A stretch of 64,000 bases of DNA, from the NCBI GenBank assembly GCA_031296405.1, contig JAVKKH010000003.1:62001-126000 (forward strand), in the 5' to 3' direction. Below the pieces are notes generated by a model, which was not told the DNA's origin, searched no databases, and was given only the letters and a program-made list of their open reading frames with translations. Source of the stretch: Candidatus Tepidifontimicrobium thermophilum (lineage in GTDB: Bacteria > Sysuimicrobiota > Sysuimicrobiia > Sysuimicrobiales > Sysuimicrobiaceae). Positions 49,099 to 60,300 of this stretch are shown one piece after another; positions within the stretch are counted from its first letter, which is position 1, and the number at the start of each line of letters is the position of its first letter. The position numbers were made by a program, and so were the translations under genes.

Positions 49099-51741
49099 AT
49101 GGAGGAGCTGCCGAAGGCGTACGACCCCTCGCAGGTCGAGGCACGGCTGTACCGCGCGTGGGTCGAGCGGGGCTACTTCCGCGCCCTGCCGGACCCACAG
49201 CGCGCCCCGTGGGCGGTGATGATGCCGCTCCCGAACGTCACCGGGGAGCTGCACATCGGCCACGCCCTCAACAACACCCTGCAGGACGTGCAGACCCGCT
49301 TCTGGCGCATGCGGGGCCGCAACGCCCTGTACCAGCCCGGCACCGACCACGCGGGGATCGCCACGCAGAACGTGGTGGAGCGGGAGCTGGCCCGGGAGGG
49401 GCTGCGCCGGGAGGACCTGGGCCGGGAGGGGTTCGAGCAGCGGGTGTGGCGGTGGGTGGAGAAGTACGGCCAGATCATCTACACGCAGCTGGAGCGGCTG
49501 GGCATCTCGTGCGACTGGGACCGAAAGATCTTCACCCTGGACCCCGACTACTACGACGCGGTCCTGGAGGCCTTCGTGCGCCTGTACCAGCGCGGGCGCA
49601 TCTACCGGAGCCGCGACTACATGGTGAACTGGTGCCCCCGGTGCGCCACCGCCATCTCGGACCTGGAGGTGGTGCACGAGGAGGTCAGCAGCTTCCTGTG
49701 GTACGTGCGGTACCCCGGCGCAGACGGCTCGGAGGGGATCGTCATCGCCACGCAGAGGCCGGAGACCATCCTGGCCGACGTGGCGGTGGCGGTGCACCCG
49801 GAGGACCCAAGGTACCGGCACCTGGTGGGCCGGCGGGTAGTGGTCCCCCTGGTGGACCGCGTGGTGCCCGTGGTGGCGGACCCGCGCGTGGATCCGGAGT
49901 TCGGGACCGGCGCGGTGAAGATCACGCCCGGCCACGATCCCCTGGACTACGAGATCGGCAAAGACCACGGCCTCCCGGCCCTCGTGGTGATCGGGGAGGA
50001 CGGCCGGATGAACCAGGAGGCGGGCCGGTTCGCCGGGCTGGACCGGTTCGAGGCGCGGGAACAGGTGGCCCGGGCCCTGGAGGAGGCAGGGCTGGTGGTG
50101 CGGCGGGAGCCGTACCGGACGCGGGTGGGCCGGTGCGACCGCTGCCACACCGTGATCGAGCCCGCCCTCAGCGAGCAGTGGTTCTGCGACGTGCGGGAGA
50201 TGGCGCAGCGCGCCGCGGACGCCATCCGCAGCGGCCGCGTGCGGTTCTTCCCCGAGCGGTGGGCGCGGGTGGCGGTGGACTGGCTGGACAACATCCGGCC
50301 GTGGTGCATCTCGCGGCAGCTGTGGTGGGGCCACCGCATCCCCGTGTGGTGGTGCGAGGCGTGTAACCACCCCGTGGCGTCCAAGTCGGCCCCGCAGGAC
50401 CGTTGTCCGGCCTGCGGCGGCCGCGCGTGGCGTCAGGACCCGGACGTGCTGGACACGTGGTTCAGCAGCGCCCTGTGGCCCTTCGCCACCCTGGGCTGGC
50501 CGCGGGACACCGAGGACCTGAGGTACTTCTACCCCACCAGCGTGCTGATCACCGACCGGGGGATCATCTTCCTTTGGGTGTGCCGGATGATCATGTTCGG
50601 CCTGGAGTTCATGGGGGAGGTCCCCTTCCACCACGTGTACATCAACCCCACGGTGATGGACCTGCAGGGGCGGCGCATGAGCAAGTCCCTGGGCACCGGG
50701 GTGGACCCCCTGCAGGCCATCCAGCGGTACGGCGCAGACGCCCTGCGGTTCGGGCTTGTGTCGCGGTGCTCCCAGGCGCAGCAGGACCTGCGGTTCGACG
50801 AGAAGATGGTGGCGGACACCCGCAACTTCGCCAACAAGATCTGGAACGCCACCCGCTACGTCCTCCGCAGCCTGGACGACTGGGACCCGCGCGGGGCTGA
50901 CCCTGCAGCCCTGCGGGGACGTACCCCGGACCGGTGGATCACCAGCCGCCTGCAGCGGACCGTGCAGGCGGTGACGGCCGCGTACGAGGAGTACGAGTTC
51001 GACCGGGCGGCCCGGACCCTGTACCACTTCCTGTGGAGCGAGTTCTGCGACTGGTACCTGGAGATCAGCAAGGTGCTGCTGCAGGACCCCCGGGCGCAGG
51101 ACGCCACCCGCCACACCCTGTGGCGGACGCTGGAGGCTAGCCTGCGGCTGCTGCACCCCATCATGCCCTTCGTCACCGAGGCGGCCTGGCAGGCCCTCCC
51201 CCATGAGGGTGCCAGCATCATGGTGGCTCCCTGGCCGCAGCCAGACCTCACCCGCTTGGACCCTGACGCGGAGGCGGAGATGGAGCTGGTCCAGCAGGTG
51301 GTGCGGGAGGTGCGCAGCCTGCGGGCGGACCTGCGCACTCCGCCGCAGGAGCGGGTGGAGGTACGGCTGGTGGCGGGGTCGGCGCAGGGTTCGCTGGAAA
51401 GCCACCACGCCCTGCTGGAGTTCCTGGGCCGGGCCCGCGTGCAGTTCGTGGACGAGACGCAGCGGCCGGTCCCTGCCGCGGGCGGCGTGGTGGGGCCAGT
51501 AGAGGTGTGGGTGCCCCTGGACCGTGCGCAGGCCGACCGGCTGGCCCAGCGGGCCCGCGAGGAGCTCGAGGAGGTGCAGCGGGAGATCGAGCGGGTGCGG
51601 TCGCGGCTGGGAAACCCCGACTTCCTCCGACGGGCGCCCGCGGAGGTGGTGGAGGCCGAGCGGGAGCGGTTGAGCCAGGCGCAGGCCCGGCGCGACAAGC
51701 TCGCGCGGTACCTGGTCTCCGACCCCACCCAGCGGAGCTGA
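49099..51741 (+). CDS. valS: Valyl-tRNA synthetase
   Basis: The 880-residue class Ia synthetase has GELHIGHALNNT (HIGH motif), the editing domain with TQRPETILADVAVAV, CISRQLWWGHRIPVW and RRMSKSLGTG (KMSKS motif). A coiled-coil C-terminal arm follows (EELEEVQREIERVRSRLG). ATG 49099 has GGGAGGTG eight bases upstream. A T-box in the leader couples its expression to tRNA-Val charging. Confidence 0.97.
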   Translation: MEELPKAYDPSQVEARLYRAWVERGYFRALPDPQRAPWAVMMPLPNVTGELHIGHALNNTLQDVQTRFWRMRGRNALYQPGTDHAGIATQNVVERELAREGLRREDLGREGFEQRVWRWVEKYGQIIYTQLERLGISCDWDRKIFTLDPDYYDAVLEAFVRLYQRGRIYRSRDYMVNWCPRCATAISDLEVVHEEVSSFLWYVRYPGADGSEGIVIATQRPETILADVAVAVHPEDPRYRHLVGRRVVVPLVDRVVPVVADPRVDPEFGTGAVKITPGHDPLDYEIGKDHGLPALVVIGEDGRMNQEAGRFAGLDRFEAREQVARALEEAGLVVRREPYRTRVGRCDRCHTVIEPALSEQWFCDVREMAQRAADAIRSGRVRFFPERWARVAVDWLDNIRPWCISRQLWWGHRIPVWWCEACNHPVASKSAPQDRCPACGGRAWRQDPDVLDTWFSSALWPFATLGWPRDTEDLRYFYPTSVLITDRGIIFLWVCRMIMFGLEFMGEVPFHHVYINPTVMDLQGRRMSKSLGTGVDPLQAIQRYGADALRFGLVSRCSQAQQDLRFDEKMVADTRNFANKIWNATRYVLRSLDDWDPRGADPAALRGRTPDRWITSRLQRTVQAVTAAYEEYEFDRAARTLYHFLWSEFCDWYLEISKVLLQDPRAQDATRHTLWRTLEASLRLLHPIMPFVTEAAWQALPHEGASIMVAPWPQPDLTRLDPDAEAEMELVQQVVREVRSLRADLRTPPQERVEVRLVAGSAQGSLESHHALLEFLGRARVQFVDETQRPVPAAGGVVGPVEVWVPLDRAQADRLAQRAREELEEVQREIERVRSRLGNPDFLRRAPAEVVEAERERLSQAQARRDKLARYLVSDPTQRS

Positions 51742-51805
51742 CGTCCCAGGGATCCCCGCCGCGGGCGCCGAACTCCCTGAGGAGATCGACCAGCGGGAGG
51801 CGAGG

Positions 51806-52579
51806 ATGGAGTTCCAGAACATCCTGACGCAGGTGGACGGCCACGTCGCCACCGTCCGGCTGAACCGGCCCCAGGTCCTCAACGCCCTCAACGGCCAGAC
51901 CCTGGACGAGCTGTGCGCGGCCCTGGACGCCTTCGAACTAGACCCGGAAGTACGGGTGGTGGTGCTCACCGGGGACGAGCGGGCGTTCGCCGCGGGTGCC
52001 GACATCCGGGAGTTCGAGGGGGTGACCCCTGTGGGGATGCTGGAGGGGCCGCGGGGCAAGCGGTGGGAACGGATCCGGGCCTTCCCCAAGCCCCTCATCG
52101 CGGCGGTGAGCGGTTACTGTCTGGGTGGCGGGTGTGAGCTCGCCATGGCCTGCGACCTCATCGTGGCGTCGGAGACCGCACGGTTCGGCCAGCCGGAGAT
52201 CAACCTGGGGATCCTGCCGGGTGCCGGCGGCACCCAGCGGCTGCCGCGCGCGGTGGGCAAGCACCGGGCCATGGAGATGATCCTCACCGGGCGTCACATC
52301 ACCGCACAGCAGGCGTACGAGTGGGGCCTGGTGAACCGGGTGGTGCCCCCGGAGGCCCTGATGGACGAGGTTTACGCCCTGGCGCGGGAGATCGCCAGCA
52401 AGGCGCCCGTGGCAGCCCGCTTGGCCAAAGCCGCGGTGCTGCGGTCCCTGGACACCCCACTGGAGGTGGGCTTGGACTACGAACGCCGCCTGTTCGCCCT
52501 GGCCTTCGGCACCGAGGACAAGGAGGAGGGCGTGCGGGCGTTTCTGGAGAAGCGCAAGCCGGTCTTCCAGGGCAGGTAG
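51806..52579 (+). CDS. Enoyl-CoA hydratase (PaaF-like)
   Basis: The 257-residue crotonase has both catalytic glutamates of true hydratases: [11 protein letters not shown] (E near 110) and [19 protein letters not shown] (E near 131). The oxyanion-hole segment [11 protein letters not shown] is also present. It is followed by a PaaG-like isomerase and a PaaJ/PcaF-like thiolase, the order of the lower phenylacetyl-CoA pathway. A general beta-oxidation role is equally possible. GGGAGGCGAGG precedes the ATG. Confidence 0.9.
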   Translation: MEFQNILTQVDGHVATVRLNRPQVLNALNGQTLDELCAALDAFELDPEVRVVVLTGDERAFAAGADIREFEGVTPVGMLEGPRGKRWERIRAFPKPLIAAVSGYCLGGGCELAMACDLIVASETARFGQPEINLGILPGAGGTQRLPRAVGKHRAMEMILTGRHITAQQAYEWGLVNRVVPPEALMDEVYALAREIASKAPVAARLAKAAVLRSLDTPLEVGLDYERRLFALAFGTEDKEEGVRAFLEKRKPVFQGR

Positions 52580-52594
52580 GCGAGGAGGGACGCG

Positions 52595-53374
52595 GTGGGC
52601 TACCAGACGCTCCTGTGGGAACTGTCGGACGGCGTGCTGACGGTGACGCTGAACCGGCCGGAGGTGCTGAACGCGGTCAACGACCGGATGGCGGAGGAGC
52701 TGCTGGACGCCCTGCGGCGGGCCGCTCGGGAGGCGGAGGTGCGGAGCGTGATCCTGACGGGCGCGGGCCGCGCCTTCTGTTCCGGGCAGGACCTGCGGGA
52801 ACGCGCCGCAGGGGACTTCTCGTACGCGCAGCACATCCGCACCCGGTACGCGCCGGTGATCCTGCAGCTGCAGAGCCTGGAAAAGCCCGTGGTGGCCGCG
52901 GTGAACGGGGTGGCGGCTGGGGCGGGTGCGAGCCTCGCGCTGGCGTGTGACCTGCGGGTGGCCTCCGAGGACAGCAGCTTCCTGCAGGCGTTCACCCGCA
53001 TCGGGCTGGTGCCGGACTCGGGGGCCACGTACTTCCTCCCGCGCCTGGTGGGCCTGGGGAAGGCCTTCGAGCTCTGCTACCTGGCGGAGGCGGTCCCCGC
53101 ACAGGAGGCGTGGCGGCTGGGCCTGGTGAACTGGGTGGTCCCCGCCGGGGAGCTCATGGGCAAGGCCCGGGAGGTGGCTGCCCGTCTGGCTTCCGGCCCC
53201 ACGCGGGCGTACGGCCTCACCAAGCGCGCGCTCCTGCGCAACCTGAGAGCCGACCTCCAAAGCGCCCTGGACTACGAGGCCATGCTGCAGGACGCCGCCG
53301 GCCGCACGGAGGACCACCGGGAGGGGGTGCAGGCCTTCCTAGAGAAACGGCCGCCCCGCTACGTGGGTCGGTAG
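52595..53374 (+). CDS. Crotonase-family isomerase, PaaG-like
   Basis: The 259-residue crotonase lacks the second hydratase glutamate; at that place it has [18 protein letters not shown] with aspartate (near 140), as in PaaG, the ring-1,2-epoxyphenylacetyl-CoA isomerase. [10 protein letters not shown] forms the oxyanion hole. The GTG start is 15 bases after the upstream stop, with GAGGAGGGA before it. Other delta3-delta2-enoyl-CoA isomerases share this layout, so the substrate is not settled. Confidence 0.82.
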   Translation: MGYQTLLWELSDGVLTVTLNRPEVLNAVNDRMAEELLDALRRAAREAEVRSVILTGAGRAFCSGQDLRERAAGDFSYAQHIRTRYAPVILQLQSLEKPVVAAVNGVAAGAGASLALACDLRVASEDSSFLQAFTRIGLVPDSGATYFLPRLVGLGKAFELCYLAEAVPAQEAWRLGLVNWVVPAGELMGKAREVAARLASGPTRAYGLTKRALLRNLRADLQSALDYEAMLQDAAGRTEDHREGVQAFLEKRPPRYVGR

Positions 53375-53390
53375 CCGTCGGGAGGACAGG

Positions 53391-54593
53391 GTGCGCGACG
53401 TGGTGGTCGTGGACGCGGTGCGGACCCCCATCGGGCGGTACGGGGGAGTGCTGCGCGACGTGCGGCCCGACGACCTGGCGGCGTTGGTGATCGCGGCCCT
53501 GGTCCGGCGGACGGGGATCGACCCCGCCTGCGTGGAGGACGTGGTGTTCGGCTGCGCCAACCAGGCGGGGGAGGACAACCGCAACGTCGCCCGCATGGCG
53601 GCCCTTTTGGCCGGGCTGCCCGTGGAGGTCCCCGGGCAGACGGTGAACCGGCTGTGCGGGTCCGGGCTGCAGGCGGCGGTGAGCGCGTACCACGCCATCC
53701 GCTGCGGGGACGGCGACGTGATGATCGCGGGCGGCGTGGAGAGCATGACCCGGGCGCCCTTCGTGGTGGCGAAGGCTGCCGAACCCTGGAGTCGGAAGCT
53801 GGAGGTCTACGACACCACCATCGGCTGGAGGTTCACCAACCCCAAACTGGCGGAGAAGTACCCACCGTACTCCATGGGGGAGACCGCGGAGAACGTGGCC
53901 GAGCGGTACGGCATCACCCGGGAGGAGCAGGACCGGTACGCCCTGATGAGCCAGCAGCGGGCGGCGCGGGCCGTGCAGGAGGGCCGCTTCCGGGACGAGA
54001 TCGTACCCGTGGTCATCCCGCAGCCGTCCGGGGAGCCCGTGGTGGTGGACCGGGACGAACACCCGCGGCCGGACACGACCCTCGAGGCGCTTTCGAAGCT
54101 GCGGCCTGCCTTCCGGAAGGGCGGGACGGTGACCGCGGGGAACAGCTCCGGCATCAACGACGGCGCCGCGGCCCTGTTGCTGGCGGAGGCCAGCACCGCC
54201 CGCCAGCTGGGCCTGCGCCCCATGGCCCGCATCGTGGCCACCGCGGTGGCCGGCGTGGATCCCGCGGTGATGGGGATCGGGCCGGTGCCCGCGGTCCGCA
54301 AGGCCCTGGCGAGGGCGGGCCTGCGTGTGGAGGACGTGGACCTGGTGGAGCTGAACGAGGCTTTCGCCAGCCAGGTCCTGGCGTGCGTGCGGGAGCTGGG
54401 GTTGGACCTGGAGCGGGTGAACGTGAACGGCGGCGCCATCGCCCTGGGTCACCCGCTCGGGGCTTCCGGTGCCCGCATCCTGGGCCACCTGGTGTGGGAG
54501 ATGCGGCGCCGGGAAGCTCGCTACGGCTTGGCCACCATGTGCATCGGAGTCGGCCAGGGCATCGCGGTGGTGGTGGAGCGGGTGCCGACCTAA
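53391..54593 (+). CDS. Thiolase of the 3-oxoadipyl-CoA type (PcaF/PaaJ-like)
   Basis: The 400-residue thiolase has C89 (NRLCGSG), H354 (GHPLGAS) and C384 (CIGVG). The N-terminal [16 protein letters not shown] and [14 protein letters not shown] with the following PWSRK region are typical of PcaF/PaaJ enzymes that release acetyl-CoA from 3-oxoadipyl-CoA. It completes the trio begun at 51806. No paaABCDE oxygenase genes are in the window. Confidence 0.88.
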   Translation: MRDVVVVDAVRTPIGRYGGVLRDVRPDDLAALVIAALVRRTGIDPACVEDVVFGCANQAGEDNRNVARMAALLAGLPVEVPGQTVNRLCGSGLQAAVSAYHAIRCGDGDVMIAGGVESMTRAPFVVAKAAEPWSRKLEVYDTTIGWRFTNPKLAEKYPPYSMGETAENVAERYGITREEQDRYALMSQQRAARAVQEGRFRDEIVPVVIPQPSGEPVVVDRDEHPRPDTTLEALSKLRPAFRKGGTVTAGNSSGINDGAAALLLAEASTARQLGLRPMARIVATAVAGVDPAVMGIGPVPAVRKALARAGLRVEDVDLVELNEAFASQVLACVRELGLDLERVNVNGGAIALGHPLGASGARILGHLVWEMRRREARYGLATMCIGVGQGIAVVVERVPT

Positions 54594-54626
54594 GCCGGCG
54601 GTCGCGTAGCGCCCCTCGACCTGGTC

Positions 54627-54632
54627 TATACT
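54627..54632 (+). promoter_or_regulatory. -10 box in front of secD
   Basis: TATACT lies 42 bases before the secD start, after the thiolase stop. A -35 match is not convincing. Confidence 0.4.
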
Positions 54633-54674
54633 GGGACGGGTCCGAAAACACGAAGTGAGGCAGGGAGTCGACCG

Positions 54675-56024
54675 TTGCGTTCCCACACGCTTCGCGTCCT
54701 GATTCTAGTTGCCCTCGCGGTGGCGTCGTTCCAGGTGGTGTTCCAGCCCGTGCGCCTGGACGGGTGGCGGCCCGCCTGGCAACCGCCGCAGCCGCGCCTG
54801 CGGCTCGGGCTGGACCTCCAGGGTGGCACCCGCATCGTCCTCGAGGCGGAACGGCGCCCCGGCGTGGAGGTCACCGCGGACAAGGTGGACGCGGCTATGC
54901 GGGTCATTGAGAACCGCATCGACGCTCTGGGCGTAGCGGAGCCGCTGCTCCAGCGGCAGGGACAGGACCGCATCATCGTGGAGTTCCCGGGACTGCAGGA
55001 CCCGCAGCGGGCGAAGGAGCTGATCGGCCGCACGGCGCTGCTGGAGTTCGTGGACACCGACCACCAGAGCCTGCCCCGGGGCGCGGAGTGGCTGCCGGAC
55101 AACCGGCGCGTGCGCCTCCCGGACGGACAGGTGGTGTCCCTCCCGAAGAAGGTGGTGGTCACCGGCGCGGACCTGCGGGACGCCCGCGCGGAGTTCGACC
55201 AGCAGTCCCTGCAGTGGCTGGTGCGGTTCCGGTTCGCGGGAGAAGGGGCCAGGAAGTTCGAAGACCACACGGGCCGCAGCATCGGCGAGTACCTGACCAT
55301 CGTGCTGGACAACCGGGTGCTGTCCAGCCCGGTGATCCGGGCCCGCATCCCGGGGGAGGGTGTGATCGAGGGCAGCTTCACCGCGGACGAGGCGCGGGAC
55401 CTGGCCATCCTGCTACGGGGTGGTGCGCTGCCCGTGCCCGTGCGGCCGGTGGAGGAGCGCACCGTGGGCCCCACCCTGGGGCGGGACTCCATCGACCGCA
55501 GCCTGCGGGCGGGGTGGATCGCCGCGGTGGCGGTGGTCCTGTTCGTGACCGCCTACTACCGGCTGCCGGGCTTCCTCGCTTCGGTGTCCCTGTCCGTCTA
55601 CGCGCTCCTGGTGCTGGCCCTCTTCGCGGGCCTGGGGGCTACCTTGACCCTCCCGGGCCTCGCGGGTCTGATCCTCAGCCTGGGGATCGCGGTGGACGGG
55701 AACGTGATCATCTTCGAGAAGCTGAAGGAGGAGCTCCGGGCGGGCAAGACCCTCCGGGCCGCCATCGCCGCGGGGTGGCGGCGCGGCCTCGTGACCATCC
55801 TGGACTCCAACGTGACCACCCTGGTGGGTGCCGCGGTGCTGCTGTGGCTGGGCACCGGCCCCATCCGGGGCTTCGCGGTCACCCTGACCCTGGGCGTGCT
55901 GGCCTCCATGTTCACCGCCATCGTGGCCACCCGGTGGCTGGTGGAGCTGTGCGCGGACCTGGGGCTCGCTCACAACCTGGCGCGGGTGGCGGACCTGCCG
56001 CGCCGGCCGGAGGTGGCGGCGTGA
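54675..56024 (+). CDS. secD: Protein translocase subunit SecD
   Basis: The 449-residue membrane protein starts with one helix, followed by RLGLDLQGGTRIVLE (the D1 signature), a periplasmic P1 domain, and five C-terminal helices with LGIAVDGNVIIFEKLKEEL. SecD works with SecF to pull exported proteins using the proton gradient. The start is TTG 54675 with GGGAG upstream. The stop overlaps secF. Confidence 0.94.
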   Translation: MRSHTLRVLILVALAVASFQVVFQPVRLDGWRPAWQPPQPRLRLGLDLQGGTRIVLEAERRPGVEVTADKVDAAMRVIENRIDALGVAEPLLQRQGQDRIIVEFPGLQDPQRAKELIGRTALLEFVDTDHQSLPRGAEWLPDNRRVRLPDGQVVSLPKKVVVTGADLRDARAEFDQQSLQWLVRFRFAGEGARKFEDHTGRSIGEYLTIVLDNRVLSSPVIRARIPGEGVIEGSFTADEARDLAILLRGGALPVPVRPVEERTVGPTLGRDSIDRSLRAGWIAAVAVVLFVTAYYRLPGFLASVSLSVYALLVLALFAGLGATLTLPGLAGLILSLGIAVDGNVIIFEKLKEELRAGKTLRAAIAAGWRRGLVTILDSNVTTLVGAAVLLWLGTGPIRGFAVTLTLGVLASMFTAIVATRWLVELCADLGLAHNLARVADLPRRPEVAA

Positions 56025-56977
56025 AGGCCTGGGACCTCATGGGCAACCGCCGGTGGCTGTACCTGCTGTCCGCCGGGATCGTGCTGGCCAGCGTGGTGGC
56101 GATGGCGATCCAGCCCGCCCTGGGCCGCCCGGTGCTGAACTGGGGTGTGGACTTCACCGGCGGTACCCTGATCACCCTGCGCTTCCAGGACCGGACGGTG
56201 TCCACCGGCCAGGTCCGCGCGGCCCTGCAGCCCCTCGGGCTCGGGGAGGCGATCATCCAGAAGGTCCACGAGACGGGGGACGTGTCCGTCCGCACGCGCC
56301 ACCTGGAGCCTGAGGAGCGTCGGAGGCTGGAGCAGGCGGTGCGGGAGCGCGTGGGGCCCTTCACGGTGCTGAGCGTGGACGACGTGGGCCCCAAGATCGG
56401 ACGGGAGCTGCGGAACGTGGCCATTCTGGGGGTGGCGGTAGGGCTGGCGCTGCAGGTGGTGTACGTCTCCCTGAGGTTCCGGTCCGTGCGGTTCGCCCTA
56501 GCCGCGGACGTCGCCCTGCTGCACGACCTGCTGCTGGTCCTCGGGGTGTTCGCCCTGACCCGGGCGACCGTGGACAGCAGCTTCGTGGCGGTCCTGCTGA
56601 CGGTGGTGGGCTACTCCATCAACGATACCATCGTGGTGTTCGACCGGGTCCGGGAGAATTTGCAGTTGCGGACGCGGGAGCCGTTCCTGCAGCTGGTGAA
56701 CCGCAGCGTCCTGGAGGCCCTGGTCCGTTCCATCAACACGGGGCTGACGACCCTGCTGGCCATCGGCAGCGTGTACCTGTTCGGAGGCCCCACGGTCCGG
56801 GACTTCGCCCTGGGCCTCACGGTGGCAGTGCTCACCGGCGGGTGGTCCTCCGTGGGCGTGGCAAGCCCCCTGCTGGTGGACATGACCCTGTGGGCCGAGC
56901 GCAGGGCCGGCCAGGCCGCTGTCCAGCCCACGGCTCAGCCCGCGCGGGCGGCGGCGAGCCGGCGGGGCCGCGCCTAG
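56021..56977 (+). CDS. secF: Protein translocase subunit SecF
   Basis: The 318-residue protein has NWGVDFTGGTLITLRF near the N-terminus and six helices. The conserved segment is VVGYSINDTIVVFDRVREN. GTG 56021 overlaps the secD stop (GTGA), so the two subunits are made together. The C-terminal tail is alanine/arginine-rich and not conserved. Confidence 0.94.
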   Translation: MKAWDLMGNRRWLYLLSAGIVLASVVAMAIQPALGRPVLNWGVDFTGGTLITLRFQDRTVSTGQVRAALQPLGLGEAIIQKVHETGDVSVRTRHLEPEERRRLEQAVRERVGPFTVLSVDDVGPKIGRELRNVAILGVAVGLALQVVYVSLRFRSVRFALAADVALLHDLLLVLGVFALTRATVDSSFVAVLLTVVGYSINDTIVVFDRVRENLQLRTREPFLQLVNRSVLEALVRSINTGLTTLLAIGSVYLFGGPTVRDFALGLTVAVLTGGWSSVGVASPLLVDMTLWAERRAGQAAVQPTAQPARAAASRRGRA

Positions 56978-57061
56978 ACCCCACGCGCCGCCATCGGGAG
57001 GGGGTGCCGGCGCGGCCGGCGGGCGTCTGTTCGACCCTCGTGGTAGACTGCGGGCAGAGCC

Positions 57062-57373
57062 ATGCGCCTTCTGGCCGGGGTGGTGTTCGTGCTGGCGGTG
57101 CTGTCCGTGGTGTTGGTTCTCAGCAACGCGGGCGCCTCGGACCGCTACCCCCTCCGTCTGGCAGCCTGGACGGTCCTGCACGACACCCTGCCCGCCTTGC
57201 TGGTTGCGGTCCTGTTTGCAGGCGCTGCCATCGCGGGCCTGCCCCTGGGCGTAGCGAACTGGTGGCTGCGTAGACGCGTGGCCGGCCTGGAACGCGAGCT
57301 GCGGGCGGTCCGCCAGGCGAGGGCTGACGCCGCGGCTGAACGGCCGGGCTCCGGGGAGGGCATGCCCAAGTGA
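57062..57373 (+). CDS. LapA-domain membrane protein
   Basis: The 103-residue protein has two transmembrane helices separated by a short loop, then an amphipathic, coiled-coil-like tail (RRRVAGLERELRAVRQAR), the LapA/YciS layout. In proteobacteria the family helps lipopolysaccharide regulation; in Gram-positive relatives its role is unknown. The stop overlaps the recJ start by four bases. A TAGACT box is at 57044-57049. Confidence 0.75.
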   Translation: MRLLAGVVFVLAVLSVVLVLSNAGASDRYPLRLAAWTVLHDTLPALLVAVLFAGAAIAGLPLGVANWWLRRRVAGLERELRAVRQARADAAAERPGSGEGMPK

Positions 57374-60300
57374 AGGGCTACGGGTGGCCCCGCACCCGGC
57401 CCTGGTCCTTCTGCCCTCTCCATCCGCACCGCGACGGCCTCGTCCGCGAGCTGGGCCTGCTTCCGGCCACCGCGCAGGTGCTGGCCGTGCGGGGCCTCGG
57501 GGATCCTGAGACTGCAGACCGGTTCCTCCGGGCACCCCTGGAGACCCTCACCCCCCCAAGCCGGCTTCCCGGAATCCCCGACGCCGCCGCGCTCGTCTGG
57601 CGCGCCGCCCGGGAAGGCCGGCGCGTCACCGTTTACGGCGACTTCGACGCGGACGGGGTGTGTTCGGTAGCCCTCCTGGTACGCGGGCTTCGGGCTCTGG
57701 GGCTGGACGTGGACTACTACGTACCGCACCGCCTGCGGGAAGGGTATGGGCTGAACGCGGAAGCGGTGCGCGCGCTGGGGGAGTCGGGGACGCAACTGCT
57801 GGTCACCGTGGACTGCGGGATCGGAGCCCTGGCGGAGGTGGCTCTGGCCAAGCACCTGGGGATGCAAGTGGTGGTGCTGGACCACCACGAGCCGCCGCCT
57901 GTACTGCCGGACGCCGACGTGGTGGTGGATCCGAAGATCCCCCAAAAGCCCTACCCGTTTCGCGGCTACTGCGCTGCGGGGTTGTCCTGGCAGCTTGTGG
58001 CCGCGCTTCGGGAACTTGCGGGCGCGCCGGCCACCGAGGACCTGCTGGAGCTGGCCGCGGTGGGTACCGTGGCGGACGTGGTGCCCCTGGTTGAGGACAA
58101 CCGGGTGGTGGTGCGCTGGGGTCTTGGGCGCCTGCCCCACACGCCTCTGGCGGGCCTGCGGGCGTTGCTGCAGAACGCAGGCCTTGCGGGCCCGGCGAGC
58201 GCGGACGACGTGGCGTGGCGGCTGGCCCCCCGGCTGAACGCCGCGGGCCGCGTGGACACCGCGCAGGCGGCCTTGCGGCTTTTGCTGACGGACGACCCGC
58301 AGGAGGCCTCCGAGCTGGCCTCCGAGCTGGAGCGGCACAACGCCCACCGGCAGCGCCTGCAGGACGCGGCTTTGGGTCAAGCGCTGGCGGCGGTGGAGGA
58401 AGACGGGCTACTGGACCGGCCCGGCATCGTGGTGTGGGGCCAGGACTGGCACCCGGGCGTGGTGGGTCTCGTGGCGGGCCGGTTGAGGGAGGCCTTCTGC
58501 AGGCCTGCAGTGGCTCTGGCGGTAGAGGGCGAGGTGGCACGGGGATCGGCCCGCGGCGTACCCGGGCTGGACCTGGTGGACGTGCTGGGGGAGTGTGGGG
58601 AGCTGCTGGACCGGTTCGGCGGACACGCCTCCGCCGCGGGGATGTCACTTCCCGCACGGCACCTACTGGAGTTCCGCAGGCGTTTCGAGGAGGCGGTGGC
58701 GTCTCGCATCCCGGCCGAGCTGCTGGTGCCCGAGGTCGTGGTGGAGGCGCAGGTGGGCCTGGAGGAGGTGACCGACCGGCTCCTGGAGGAGCTCGCCCTC
58801 TTGGAGCCTTTTGGAGCCGGCAACCCGAGGCCGGTGCTGGCCGCGAGGGGTCTACAGCCCCTGGAGGTAGGTCTTTGGGGCGCGGGCGAGCACCTGTGGG
58901 TCCGGCTGTGGGACGGCGCGAGGATCCAGGAGGCGGTCGGCTTCGGGCTGGGGGAGTGGGGCGAGCTGCTGGCCTTTGTCCAACCGGACCTGGACATCGC
59001 AGGGTGCCCCGAGCGCCACCCGTGGGAGGAGGGAGCATTCCGCTGGGTCCTGGAAGACCTGCGGGCACCCGGGCTGGAGCTCGGCCGGGTGCTGGCGGAC
59101 ACGCCGTCCTTGCTGAGGCGCCTGCTGGATCGGGGGGACGACTACCTTGCCGGCGCTTACCGCGGCGTGGAAGCCCGACCCGCGTTCTTCACCAAGGTGG
59201 TGGGCGTCAGTTTTGAAGGCCGGCAGGACGTGGTGGCGCAGCTCACGCCCGGGGAGGAAGTCCTGCTGAGGCGCGAACCGGCAAACCCCTTCGACCCCCA
59301 CGCGGTCCAGGTGGTCCGCTCGGACGGCTCCGTGGTGGGCTACCTGAACTCGGCCCTGGCCGGCCGGCTGGCACCACGCCTGGACCGGGGAGCCCGGTAC
59401 CGAGCGACGGTGACGGCGGTCACCGGCGGCGGCGACCGAAACCTGGGCGTGAACCTCCGGGTGGAGCAGGACGCCCCACAGCCGCGGGGCGGGTGGGTCC
59501 GGTCCGCGCTGCGCTCCTCAGGCCCAGACCTTGACCAGGTCCAGAAGCTCCTTTGGGGAGGAGACCGGCTTCCGGAGGCCCTGAGGCCCGCACTGGACCA
59601 GGTATTGGCCGGCGGGCGGGCTGCTGTGGCCTGTGCCCCTCGGAGGGAGTCGTCCCGCCTGGTGTTGCTGGCACTGGCGGCGCACGGCCTCCGCGACCGT
59701 CCCGCATTTCACGTGTCGCCCCTCGCGGAACTGGCGGACGGCCGGTGGCAGGCGTGGAGGGGTACGCTGGAGCGCCTGGGGCTGCGAGTGGGACGGCTGC
59801 ACGGGCTGGTGGGACGCAGGGAGCTGGACGAAGCCGAGCAGGCCCTGGAAGCCGGCGGCCTGGACGTGGTGTTCACCACTTCCACGTACGTGTCCCGCCG
59901 GCCTGAACTGCTGGCCGCCGGCCTGCTGGTGGTGGCAGAGGGCTGGGTGGAGGCGGAGCTGCCGTCGGAGCTGGGAGCGTGTCCGGGTCCCGTGCTGTGG
60001 GTGGTCTGGGACCCCGGGGCGAACCCGCGGGGCTGGGAGGTCTTCGGCCTTCCCGATGCCCGGACGGCGGTCCGGGTGGTAGACGCCAGACGCCGGGGAC
60101 AGCCGCAAGAAGCGTGGGTGGGGCAGGTCCCCACGGTCCTGTTCAGCCCCGGGCCTGCTTCTGCCCTGGAGGTGGCGCGCTCGTTGTCCGCCCTCGGTCA
60201 GGTGGCGTACGACCACCCGGGCCTTCCGGGCCCCGTGCGGGAGACCCTGGCGCAGCTTTTCAGCCAGGGGAAGTTGGCGGCTCTGGTCTGCGGTGGTCCC

